A stretch of DNA of 64,000 nucleotides from Acanthaster planci. Its lineage: Eukaryota > Echinodermata > Asteroidea > Valvatida > Acanthasteridae. The stretch spans positions 285,635 through 349,634 of the forward strand of contig NW_019091566.1 in the NCBI RefSeq assembly GCF_001949145.1. Reading direction: 5' to 3'. Made by a program: the position numbers and the translations under genes. Positions 33,926 to 43,139 of the stretch are shown here, in pieces (position 1 is the stretch's first letter; every line of letters starts with the position of its first letter). The notes beneath the pieces are model-generated. The model ran no database searches, was not told the origin of the DNA, and was given only the letters and a program-made list of their open reading frames with translations.

Positions 33926-33930
33926 AAGCT

Positions 33931-34290
33931 ATGAGCAGGAGTCAAAACGCTTTAATTGTCGGTAAACCAAAACGTATCTCCAAAGACGTTGGATATTTCT
34001 TTTGCGAAATTGACCGAGAAGGTTTAGAATTAAACGAAGCCATCGAGTAGTTTCAAAAAGTTTTAGACGGGGACACCTTTCAAAAGTATAAATCAGTTCT
34101 CAATGAATACCGCGAAAACACGGCGCGGATTGCGATGTTTTATTGCAAAGATCAGGCTTTAGACGAAAACGACGTGGTTACGGACAAATACCGTGCTCCA
34201 TTAAAAACACCTGAGGGATGTGAAGTTCAGAAGTTGGTGTTAAAAACTGAGCCCCCGGGGAGTTGGTGTTTTGTTGTAAGACAGTTGTAA
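33931..34290 (+). pseudogene. 119-codon frame with one internal TAG, unknown function
   Basis: Starting at ATG 33,931, one frame runs to TAA at 34,288-34,290 and is interrupted only by TAG at 34,048-34,050. The text is soluble and charged (SKDVGYFFCEIDREGLELNE; later NEYRENTARIAMFYCKDQAL). It is collinear with the neighbouring Polinton-like remnants and shares their codon texture, so it is probably one of the element's small genes. No family was recognised. A sequencing error or readthrough codon are alternatives to pseudogenisation. Confidence 0.4.
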
Positions 34291-34941
34291 CAACTTGTTA
34301 CAAGAATTTTTTGGTGTTGCTGTTAATAAAAAGGAACAAATAAGTAACAATGTTGCAATACGTTCAGCTAGTTATCGAAAAAATATGACCTAAACAAAGG
34401 TCTGTATTACATAGCCGTCGGTTCTTTTAAAGAAAGTTCAAATCAGTTTCAGATTTCATTAGAAAAAAATTCTTCAACAAGTGCAATCAAACTTGGATAC
34501 CATTCAACCCGAAAGCATCGAGCAACAAGAACTTCCTTAAGCATTGAAACAAGTCAGTGAAATCGTAGAAACCCTCACTCAAGACCCAACTGTGCAAACC
34601 GAAATCGAGGACTAATCCATGAGAAAATTCGCGGTTTTGACGTGGAGATGCAAAGGTCTGAGGTGTGCTAAGATTAAATCAGGTTAAAATAACCGAAATT
34701 CCAGACGAAATATCGGGCTCGAAAACGAACCGGGCACGTCTAAAGAAACCGTAGAACGGAGAATTCGTTTACGTTACCTGTGACATCAACTCAAAGGGAG
34801 AAAAGAGTAAAGAGTCAACCTAATGCATGGGTTAGGGAGTCAAGTTACTAAAATTAAAGACTTGATTCATAGCGTTTTGCATTCGGACAAATCTTTACGC
34901 GAAGAAAGCCGAACAATTTTTAGAGAGCAAGGCATACAGTC

Positions 34942-35154
34942 GTGAGTATCTTGTCGGTTGTTGGTTTGGCCATCAGTACGATCGTGTCCAGTGTAGTAGC
35001 TGCCGCCAGAAACTTGGGTATCTTTTTACCCGAGCCTGAGCTAAAAAAAAAACAACAAGAAACAAAACCAAAAACCGACACAAAACCCAACTCAAAAATC
35101 TACACAAATCCGGCACAAAACCGACTCAACAACAGAGCCAGAACTAGAGATTAA
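34942..35154 (+). CDS. small protein with hydrophobic N-terminus, unknown
   Basis: Seventy residues: an N-terminal hydrophobic stretch (VVGLAISTIVSSVVAAARNL, one possible membrane segment) followed by a Lys/Thr/Gln-rich tail (KKKQQETKPKTDTKPNSK). Another hydrophobic trace (VSALGALSCVIGCVFSWLF) follows in the next 150 bases after a stop. Small membrane proteins are common in Polintons, but no homologue was recognised. It may be a chance frame in a decayed element. Confidence 0.3.
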   Translation: MSILSVVGLAISTIVSSVVAAARNLGIFLPEPELKKKQQETKPKTDTKPNSKIYTNPAQNRLNNRARTRD

Positions 35155-35636
35155 AAACAACTCAGTCGTTAAGCTAACGCGTTAAAAATACTCGGGGTAT
35201 CTGCCTTGGGAGCTTTATCCTGCGTGATCGGATGCGTGTTTAGTTGGTTATTTAACATTGCTAGTAAAGTCGTCAGTTGGTCTTAGCCCTGGGTGCGTTG
35301 GTTTTGGGTTATTTTTGTTCGGGTAAAAAGTGGATTTAGATAAAAGAAGCACCCTGTCCAAACTAAGAAAATTGTTTATTTTTTGTCACAAACCAAATTA
35401 TGTTGCGAACCAAATCAAAGCCAGTGAAATTGCAGCGACAATGTTTCGTCCTGGTGGGTGTCTTCGATTGGGTAGATACCTTGGCTGGTATTTGCGTTGT
35501 TTGCGGCACTTCGCTCGCTGTTTGCGTTGTTTTTCACTTGGGTAGTCACCTTACCCATCGGGTCTTGGTTTTCTGGTTCAAAGTCGTCTTTATCGCCTGA
35601 TTCCAAATCCTTATTATCATCAGACTAATATCCCGG

Positions 35637-36468
35637 CTACATGTCTTTCGTTGCGATCTGAAGGTTGTTGTTGTATCCTTCAAACGTTCCGATACGTAGG
35701 TCCATAACCGATGGAACCAGGTACAAACCTGGCCTCACGACAAAATTCAAAGGAGTTTGGGCGCATTGTAGCGAATCCTGAAACTGATTGATGGATTGTT
35801 CGAGTGCTGGAACCAAGTAGATGAGAGATTCCACAATCGTGACAAACTGGGCCAACATACTGGTTTCTGTTTGAACCTGCGCTCCCAACTACGCATAGAC
35901 GTAAGCTGGTATCGATGCGTTGACATTTATTAACCCGACGTCGATGAGCTCGGTGTGCGTTTTGGCAATAAAGTCCATCCACACCATTTTGACGTCATCG
36001 TCTTGTTCTAACCAACGCACACTCACATCACTCGGGTGACCAGATCCTCTCGGTGGAGGCGCCCAACCAAATCCCATGGTATTCTACCCCAGTCTTCCCG
36101 TACTTGTTAAGGACGAGTTGCAGATTATAGTTGTTTTCGGGCACTTGTAAACATTGCCCTGTTTTAAATCTATCGTGACAGTGAGCGGTCCCGAGACCAG
36201 CCAAAAACGTGTCGCGGGTTTGTTTAAAATGTTTGTTGGGATCGACATTGACTCGTGGCAGACATTGAGAAACACGCTGTATTGCGCAGTTGACCAATAT
36301 TTTTCTTACCCTATAATAAGACGTGAAAATTGAACAGAACCGAACGTATGGATCAAAATCAACGATCGTATCAAAACTAACCCCACACGCAGCCGTGGCG
36401 CAATAAACCGCAAAATTGATTTGATTTTGATAAGACGGCATCGGGTTTTTTCCAGCGATCAACACCAC
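35637..36468 (-). pseudogene. conserved Polinton-associated protein, minus strand
   Basis: The minus-strand frame from 36,468 reads MPSYQNQINFAVYCATAACG (after a short lead) and continues with FCSIFTSYYRVRKIL. A second frame carries VRWLEQDDDVKMVWMDFIAK (about 36,030-35,970), then after TAG at 35,889-35,891 LVPALEQSINQFQDSLQCAQ and LNFVVRPGLYLVPSVMDLRI, ending GTFEGYNNNLQIATKDM at 35,637. The total trace is about 270 residues with one frameshift and one stop. I recognise the start and end as parts of a protein repeatedly found in invertebrate Polinton-like elements; its role (structural or DNA handling) is unknown to me. The opposite strand gives only short frames. Confidence 0.5.
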
Positions 36469-36954
36469 TTTGCCGCCGCGGCATTTTATAAGCCGAAGTG
36501 ATATATATCATTTTTCCCCAAAACGATCTGTTTTTGTTAACGAGAATAAACAAGTTGCTCAAATTGACTCCCATGCTATTTTTAAAAACCGCATGAAAAA
36601 AACTTTTGAAACACAGCAATAAATAGGCCCTAGTATGGCAATCGTCAATAATCATGATAAATGGTCAAAAACACTTTCATGAGAGAGCAATACCAAAGAA
36701 GAAATTCGACGAGAACTATACTCATGTCTAAATGATTTAACTCCAGAACTCACATTTTGAAGAACATACAACAAAAATAAATCGTACTAGGTGGGTGCTG
36801 TTGACGGTTCCCTCAGACCAACTACGACACGCACAGGAACGTGGCCGAAATATAAAGACATTATTACGTCATCTAACAAATAGGCAATTCCACCCACCTG
36901 TTGTATTAAAAAAAACGTGAAGAATGTTTCACAACAGAAACGCTACGGATAAGG

Positions 36955-37578
36955 AGTGGATTTTTGGCAAATCACGCAAAACAAGCGGTAGGACAAGATG
37001 TGGACCTTCTTTCGAAGATATTTTCCTTACTAAAACAAACATGGATATAAAACTTGAATTAATGGAGAGAAGGACATTCGCCCTTTCAGATGCTACCATG
37101 ATTGCCAGATTTGGACAATGTCAGGTCTTTTAGGCTGCAATATATAAAGTCATCTTTGCACGGCATCAGGACCAGTAGTAAGCAGTAGCAGTAGCTAAAA
37201 AAAATCGACCTTCTTTGGAAAATGTGGATATATGGATTATGGATATAAAACTTGAATTAATGGATAGAGCAACATTCGCCCTTTCAGGTGCAACCAGGAT
37301 TGCAAGACTCATAGAATTTTCAGGTATTTTATGGTGTAATATATAAAGCCATCTCTGCACGAGGACAGGACCTATAATTTGTAGATAAATGGAAAATTAT
37401 GGATGCAGTAGGACAAGAATTGACCTTCTTTCGAAGATATGTTTCTAACTAAAACAAATATGGAAATGAGACTAATATCAATGGATAGCAAGACACATTT
37501 GCCCTTTCAGATGCCACAAGGATTGCAAGATTTGGACAATTGTCTGGTCTTTTATGCTGCAAAATTTGAAGCTATCTT
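36955..37578. repeat. left part of a 220-bp-class tandem repeat array
   Basis: Three units aligned on 'ACCTTCTTTCGAAGATAT' at about 37,005, 37,209 and 37,421. Each contains 'ATGGATA-AAACTTGAATTAATGGA', 'CATTCGCCCTTTCAGATGC', ATTGCAAGATTTGGACAATT and 'GAAGCCATCTTTGCACG'. The last unit breaks off at about 37,578, where the retroelement insertion begins; the array resumes at about 43,140. Confidence 0.85.
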
Positions 37579-38072
37579 TATACGGAAATACGGTTTGCGC
37601 TCTTAAGAGCAAACCCATTTTGTGAAAGGTCACGACCCACTTGTGCAGACGATATCCAGGTGTCTCTTCTGCAGCGCGCGGCCAGATAAGCCAATCCATT
37701 TCGCAGCCTAAGGTCGCGAACCCGGCGGCACTGTGAAATAGCCTGGAAGACGGCCAGGGTTGTCTCTGGCCTTCGGCCAAAGAAATTGATACATTCGTGG
37801 GAATTGGCGCGCACAGCGGCCACACAGAAAGGCATGTTTACCGCGCTCAGCCATTTTCGGCTTGATTTTTGCTCGGCACGGACAAGATTTTGGTGCTGTG
37901 CCGAATTGCAGTGAATTTGGTTCGTTGATGGTTCATGATCGAGCGGCCGGTCAAGCTTACGTGGGAGCGTTCCTCCAGTGAACTGTCAGGCGAATATCTG
38001 ACGTTAGCCAAGAGCTCCAGGCCACCGGACTTATTGGAGTCTACCAACTGTAGGGCATAACCTCACTTAGCG

Positions 38073-39116
38073 ATGGGAAAGCGAGGAAGACCAAAGAAAA
38101 GCCAGCCACCAGCAAAGAAGACGAAGCGCCAGGAGGGGGAACGACGGTCAGCCGCTTCGGCCGGGCTGAGCGGCCAAGGCATACCAGAGTCGGAGAACGA
38201 CAGCAGTCCACCATTTAGCCTTCCGGGATTGCATGTCCGGGAGAGCGATCCAGCACATCGTATTCTAGGCCCAGCGGCAGGCGAAGCAGACTTGTTAACG
38301 GCAGGTACCATCCAGCCAGCCACCATGGTCGCACCAACCGGCCAGCCGCCCAGCCGCAGCCGGCGGCAAGCCAACTCCCAGCGTGTTACGGTCACCGGAG
38401 CAGAAGGACCGGCGGCCTGCGGAAACGACCGGGCTTCAACTTCAAGCGGGCCGTTGCCGACGTCTCTATCAGGCGGTCCGCCAAATTCGGCGGTGTGCGG
38501 GGGCCAAGCAGCAGAAATCAGCGACGCCGCAAGTCCGCTTTCAAGTGCCCCGGCCAGCAGGAACCAGCAAAGGGGGGACATCGCCTTCACCAACCTGCCG
38601 GCGCCGACTTCTAGTCATGCAAGTCCTCCAGGGCCTCAACGAGCTCCCGTAGCCACGGCGAATGACCCGGGTGAGCAGCTTCCTTTATTGCAAAGCAATC
38701 AGGCGGGTCCACGGTGGCTAGATCCCTATGCTACTTTAGGAGAAGGCGTACGGCCCCCTAATGTGGTGAACATTGGTGCTAGACCACCACAACTTTTTCC
38801 CCACCTGTCAGAATTATTGACATCTCTCTCGGGTAATACTGTTACTAGTCGTACAGAACAAAGCCAACTCGATAGTAGCGCTAACGTTAGGCCGGTCATC
38901 CATACTAGTATTATGTCCGATGCCACTGGGGGTCTTAGTGGGTCATTATCAGGAGCCAGTCATGGGTTTGTTGAACAAGTTTATAATTATACTGCCTCCC
39001 CCTTGTCCCCGCGAGGCGGGTTGTTAGGTGTAGGGGTGCCCCTTAACGTACGAGAAAAAATCTGGAAAGGGGAATATGTGGAATTTAGCCTACTACTTAA
39101 CAAAGTGGCGGCCTAA
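38073..39116 (+). CDS. Gag-like N-terminal ORF of the YR retroelement
   Basis: 347 residues from ATG at 38,073 to TAA at 39,114-39,116. The N-terminus is strongly basic (GKRGRPKKSQPPAKKTKRQE), a likely nuclear localisation or nucleic-acid-binding tract. A long Pro/Ser/Gly/Ala-rich disordered region follows (about residues 30-220). The C-terminal part becomes ordered and ends IWKGEYVEFSLLLNKVAA just before the stop. Related text continues in another frame after the stop (NLLGQQTETPTQLICHWCRA, 39,123-39,182), so the natural Gag probably extended into the zinc-finger part at 39.3-39.76 kb and the stop here is probably secondary. GC content is well above the flanks. Confidence 0.65.
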   Translation: MGKRGRPKKSQPPAKKTKRQEGERRSAASAGLSGQGIPESENDSSPPFSLPGLHVRESDPAHRILGPAAGEADLLTAGTIQPATMVAPTGQPPSRSRRQANSQRVTVTGAEGPAACGNDRASTSSGPLPTSLSGGPPNSAVCGGQAAEISDAASPLSSAPASRNQQRGDIAFTNLPAPTSSHASPPGPQRAPVATANDPGEQLPLLQSNQAGPRWLDPYATLGEGVRPPNVVNIGARPPQLFPHLSELLTSLSGNTVTSRTEQSQLDSSANVRPVIHTSIMSDATGGLSGSLSGASHGFVEQVYNYTASPLSPRGGLLGVGVPLNVREKIWKGEYVEFSLLLNKVAA

Positions 39117-39225
39117 GTAGTCAATCTTTTGGGGCAACAAACAGAGACCCCAACTCAGTTGATTTGTCACTGGTGCAGAGCGGTCAGAGCATTGTATTGA
39201 GACAGGCTGAGCCTAAGCAAAAGAT

Positions 39226-39758
39226 TTGGTCCATCGAATATGGACTGAGGCATTTTTGACTTTCTGTAGTATCTATCTGCAAGCAAACCCAGAATGCGCA
39301 CGGCCGCTATTGAAATACTGCAGTGTTATTCGGGCAGCAGCACATAGATATGTGGGCCTGGGTTGGCAGGATTACGACACGGAATTCCGGGCACGAATGG
39401 CGGCCACCAAGCCTCCAATTGGGAAGCAATTGATGGCGAGCTTTGGTTGTTGCACGTAGTTGGGGGTGGGCAACTCAAGTCCAGTAGCTCAGTGGGAGGA
39501 ACGAAGGCAGCATTTCAAGGGCCACGCCAACACCAGATCAAGAGTAACCAGCATTCCTTTGGGGGATACAAGCCACCTAGACAGCCTGGGCACTGCTTTG
39601 AGTTCAATTACAATGGCGCATGCACACGAGCTTTTTGCAAGTTCAACCATTGCTGCAGCACATGTGGGTCAGTCGGACATGGGAAAACATCTTGTCCGCA
39701 CCCACGTAGCAAACAAAACAAACCGGCCGGACAAGCCCCTCCACAAAAAAACCCCTAG
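39226..39758 (+). pseudogene. Gag C-terminal part with CCCH and CCHC fingers
   Basis: The frame at 39,226-39,459 (FCSIYLQANPECARPLLKYC and later RYVGLGWQDYDTEFRARMAA) is followed, after a frame change near 39,440, by 39,460-39,758. The latter contains CFEFNYNGACTRAFCKFNH (C-x8-C-x4-C-x3-H) and immediately CSTCGSVGHGKTSC (C-x2-C-x4-H-x4-C). A CCCH plus knuckle pair at the Gag C-terminus binds element RNA. This lies between the first Gag ORF and the RT start, as expected. The frameshift may be real decay or a sequence error. Confidence 0.65.
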
Positions 39759-39832
39759 CAAAAAGTAAAACGGGCATACAGTCCGCGACTGCCATTACTG
39801 CTAGGCAAGAGCAAAGTACAATCACGGGGTCG

Positions 39833-41444
39833 GTGGGGAGCGTCGGTCTATTTAATTTGTCACCGACTCCGATCAACAAGCAAAGGTTAATTTATCTTCT
39901 TGACTCATACCCAGAGCAGCGGACAGCGCAGTTCTTAGCAAAGGGTTTTAGTGAAGGCTTCGCACTCTATTACTCGGGGCCAAGATTACCAGTGGAATTT
40001 CCAAATTTACAATTAGTTTTGTCAAATCTGTCTATAGCCCAACAAAAGATAGATAAAGAAGTAGCATTAGGCAGAATAGCACGACCATTCACAAGCCGCC
40101 CTCTTGTCAATTTACGGGTAAATCCATTGGGGCTGGTGCCTAAACAGACACCAGGGGAGTATCGCATGATCCACCATCTCTCGTATCCGCCAGGATACTC
40201 CATCAATGATTTTATAGGAGATGACAAATGCAATGTTGAATACAGCAAATTTGATGATGATGTAGAGCTGGTGGCACAGCTGGGCCAGGACACGTTGCTA
40301 GCAAAAGCAGACATTAAATCTGCATTCCGGTTATTGCCGGTTTCCCCACGGGACTTCGAACTACTAGGCATGAAAATCAACGGGAAATACTACGTTGATA
40401 AATGCCTACCCATGGGGGTCCGATGCGCACCTGCATACTTTGAGAAATTTTCCACATTTGTAGAGTTTTTGGTTAGGAGAAACACTCAGTCATCGGGGAT
40501 TATTCATTACATGGACGACTTTCTGTGCGTAGGAAAAAAGGGTGATAAGGCAGGCTCATGCAGTTCGCTGGTAGTGGAACTCAAGGCCACCTGCGAATTC
40601 CTGGGTATCCCCCTTGCCCCTGAGAAGTCAGAGGGGCCAGCAACCAAAATTGTCGTACTTGGGGTTGGAAATAGACACAACTCGCATGCAAGTTCGAGTT
40701 CCACTTGACAAACTGCAAGATATCAGACAGAAAATCAGACGAGCGGGCAACAAGAACACCCTAGCCATTTGGGAAGTTCAATCAATAATCGGGTCTTTGA
40801 GCTTTATCTGCAAGGCAGTAAAACCGGGCAGGGCATTCTTACGGAGACTAATAGACATGATCAAAGGACAGTCAAAAACCGTCAAGCATATAAGTTTGTC
40901 AGAGGGCGCCAAGGCCGACCTGCAGATGTGGCTAAAATTCTTAGAATCATTTAACGGGACAGCCATCATTCCAGCCCAGGGTGGGTCTTCTCATCAGGCA
41001 ATTCAGTTGCTCACGGATGCAAGTGGGGGCGTTGGCTATGGTGCTTTTGTGCAGGGAAAATGGTTCTATGGTCGATGGCCCGAAAAAGTAGCAAACGGGG
41101 CATATTCTATAGCTTGGAAGGAAATGTTTCCAATAGTAGCAGCAATGGAAATTTGGGGGCAAGACCTAGCAGGAAAGCAAGTCATCTTCAATACTGATAA
41201 TATGTCCGTTAAGCACATAGTCAATAAGCAAACGTCTCAATGCCCAAAAATTATGTCTCTTGTCAGGCACCTGATGCTCACATGCTTACGGTTTAACATT
41301 TCGTTTAAAGCGGTGCATGTATGGACCAAACACAATGTCATCGCCGATTCCCTCTCTCGCTCGCAGCTGCACAGGTTCAAACTCGCTGCCCCGCACGCCG
41401 AAAACGAGCCATCTCATTTGCCGGAATGGCTATGGGAGATCTAG
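39833..41444 (+). pseudogene. reverse transcriptase-RNase H of the YR retroelement, one frameshift
   Basis: Frame 1 (39,833-40,708) contains NLRVNPLGLVPKQTPGEYRM, the first catalytic aspartate in AKADIKSAFRLLPV, LPMGVRCAPAYFEKF, and YMDDFL (40,508-40,525) with the catalytic DD. Frame 2 (from 40,614) continues with YLGLEIDTTRMQVRVP, the thumb region, and RNase H: LLTDASGGVGYGAF, WKEMFPIVAAMEIWG (Glu), NTDNMSVKHIVN (Asp) and HNVIADSLSR (Asp). The frames meet near 40,656, where one extra base in GTCGTACTTGG interrupts otherwise perfect continuity, so the copy is recent or the base is a sequencing error. The ORF ends at 41,444, overlapping the recombinase ORF by about 120 bp, typical of DIRS-type elements. 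Confidence 0.85.
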
Positions 41445-42187
41445 CGCTTGAAACCCACAGGCTGATGTCAAGGTCACTGGCACCAGGCACCACAGAGGCA
41501 TACCAGCGTGCAGTACTCACATTTCAGGAGTTTCGCCTTCAATCAAACCTAGACCCGGTTTGGCCAGCCCCAATCCAACACGCAATAGCATTCATTGCGG
41601 CCCTGTCCTTAAAAGGCATGGCGGCATCCTCCATAGGGTTGCATGTATCAGCATTAGCCTTGCTGCACAAAAGTCATAACTGGGACGACCCCACGCAGCA
41701 TTTTGTAATTAAAAGAATGTTAGAAGGGCACAGAAGAAACAAGGGAGCGCCGGACACTAGGCGCCCCATTACATGGGACGTGCTAAAACAAATTGTGCCC
41801 ACTTTGCATGAAGTATGTTCAACGGCATTTGAGTCGGTCATGTTCAAAGCTGCTTTCATTCTCGCGTACTTTGGCTTCATGAGGGTTGGGGAGTTCACCG
41901 TGGCAGGAAGAGGGGGGGGGGCGACAGATCGAGTTTTGGCTATCACAGACATCAAATGGGCTACTGGCCCCTCGCTCTTGGTGCGCATTCGCTTTTCAAA
42001 GACCGATCAACAGGGGCGGTCAGTGACCCTTCAAATCCCTGCGCGGCTTGGTGGCCTATGCCCAGTGCAGGCAGTGATGCACTTTATAGGCTTACGGCCA
42101 GCTATTTCTGGTCCATTATTCTGCCATGCAAATGGTCGGCCCCTTACGGGTGCATCACTACAAATAAATTCCCATAGACAGCAGTGA
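41321..42187 (+). CDS. tyrosine recombinase of the YR retroelement, cut by the assembly gap
   Basis: This enzyme would insert the circular cDNA by strand exchange using a tyrosine nucleophile. The real protein probably starts near MAMGDLALETHRLMSRSLAP. The N-terminal SAM-like domain includes GTTEAYQRAVLTFQEF and GLHVSALALLHKSHNW. The catalytic domain starts at RRPITWDVLKQIVP, and FGFMRVGEFTV holds the first catalytic Arg. FSKTDQQGRSVTLQIP is the usual 'Lys beta-hairpin' region. The frame reaches TGA at 42,185-42,187 just before the N run, so the H-x-x-R and Tyr motifs are not seen; text around PLTGASLQINSHRQQ suggests a frame change or misassembly at the gap edge. No stop occurs in the first 270 codons. 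Confidence 0.75.
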   Translation: MDQTQCHRRFPLSLAAAQVQTRCPARRKRAISFAGMAMGDLALETHRLMSRSLAPGTTEAYQRAVLTFQEFRLQSNLDPVWPAPIQHAIAFIAALSLKGMAASSIGLHVSALALLHKSHNWDDPTQHFVIKRMLEGHRRNKGAPDTRRPITWDVLKQIVPTLHEVCSTAFESVMFKAAFILAYFGFMRVGEFTVAGRGGGATDRVLAITDIKWATGPSLLVRIRFSKTDQQGRSVTLQIPARLGGLCPVQAVMHFIGLRPAISGPLFCHANGRPLTGASLQINSHRQQ

Positions 42188-42192
42188 TAAAT

Positions 42193-42758
42193 NNNNNNNN
42201 NNNNNNNNNNNNNNNNNNNNNNNNNNNNNNNNNNNNNNNNNNNNNNNNNNNNNNNNNNNNNNNNNNNNNNNNNNNNNNNNNNNNNNNNNNNNNNNNNNNN
42301 NNNNNNNNNNNNNNNNNNNNNNNNNNNNNNNNNNNNNNNNNNNNNNNNNNNNNNNNNNNNNNNNNNNNNNNNNNNNNNNNNNNNNNNNNNNNNNNNNNNN
42401 NNNNNNNNNNNNNNNNNNNNNNNNNNNNNNNNNNNNNNNNNNNNNNNNNNNNNNNNNNNNNNNNNNNNNNNNNNNNNNNNNNNNNNNNNNNNNNNNNNNN
42501 NNNNNNNNNNNNNNNNNNNNNNNNNNNNNNNNNNNNNNNNNNNNNNNNNNNNNNNNNNNNNNNNNNNNNNNNNNNNNNNNNNNNNNNNNNNNNNNNNNNN
42601 NNNNNNNNNNNNNNNNNNNNNNNNNNNNNNNNNNNNNNNNNNNNNNNNNNNNNNNNNNNNNNNNNNNNNNNNNNNNNNNNNNNNNNNNNNNNNNNNNNNN
42701 NNNNNNNNNNNNNNNNNNNNNNNNNNNNNNNNNNNNNNNNNNNNNNNNNNNNNNNNNN
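42193..42758. other. assembly gap (566 N)
   Basis: Run of N between a plus-strand recombinase and a minus-strand RT fragment. The two opposed copies of related elements probably caused the assembly break. Open frames spanning it are meaningless. Confidence 0.98.
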
Positions 42759-42960
42759 GAAAATGCATTTGTCATAGTAATAAGCCCCATTAAAAAAGAA
42801 CTCTAACAGGTTAAAGTCATCTGGGTGATCCGGTAATAAGTGGAAAGCCGATTTGATATTCACTTTGGCCATAAGGGCGGCGGTGCCTAAACTTAAGACT
42901 AACTCTACGCGTCATCAAAACTTGTGTAACTAACAACTAAAGCGCCAAAATCAACGTACT
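42759..42960 (-). pseudogene. RT fragment of a second, inverted DIRS/Ngaro-like copy
   Basis: The minus strand reads VLSLGTAALMAKVNIKSAFH, then LLPDHPDDFNLLEFFFNGAY and YYDKCIF up to the gap. This is the RT segment around the first catalytic aspartate (here Asn, VNIKSAF instead of V/ADIKSAF) and aligns with AKADIKSAFRLLPV...YYVDKCLP in the plus-strand copy. Upstream, traces with stops (CDELGLGVPKQIQEKK-like text) belong to the same domain. The copy is diverged, frame-broken and truncated by the gap. Confidence 0.7.
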
Positions 42961-43139
42961 CTCCATTCCAATTTTTTTTCTTGAATCTGCTTGGGTACCC
43001 CCAGCCCCAGTTCGTCACAAACGCTTGTCAAAGGTTGGTGGTCATGTACACGAGACAAGAATGACAAGAACAGACATAGGCAAAATTAAAGGCATGGCAG
43101 GTGGACTAGTGTTCACAATGGCACTATAAATTCTTTGAA

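Noticed and set aside
42031-42872. Frames of about 200-245 codons spanning the N run
   Set aside because: They consist of unknown residues across an assembly gap; only the short edges carry real sequence.
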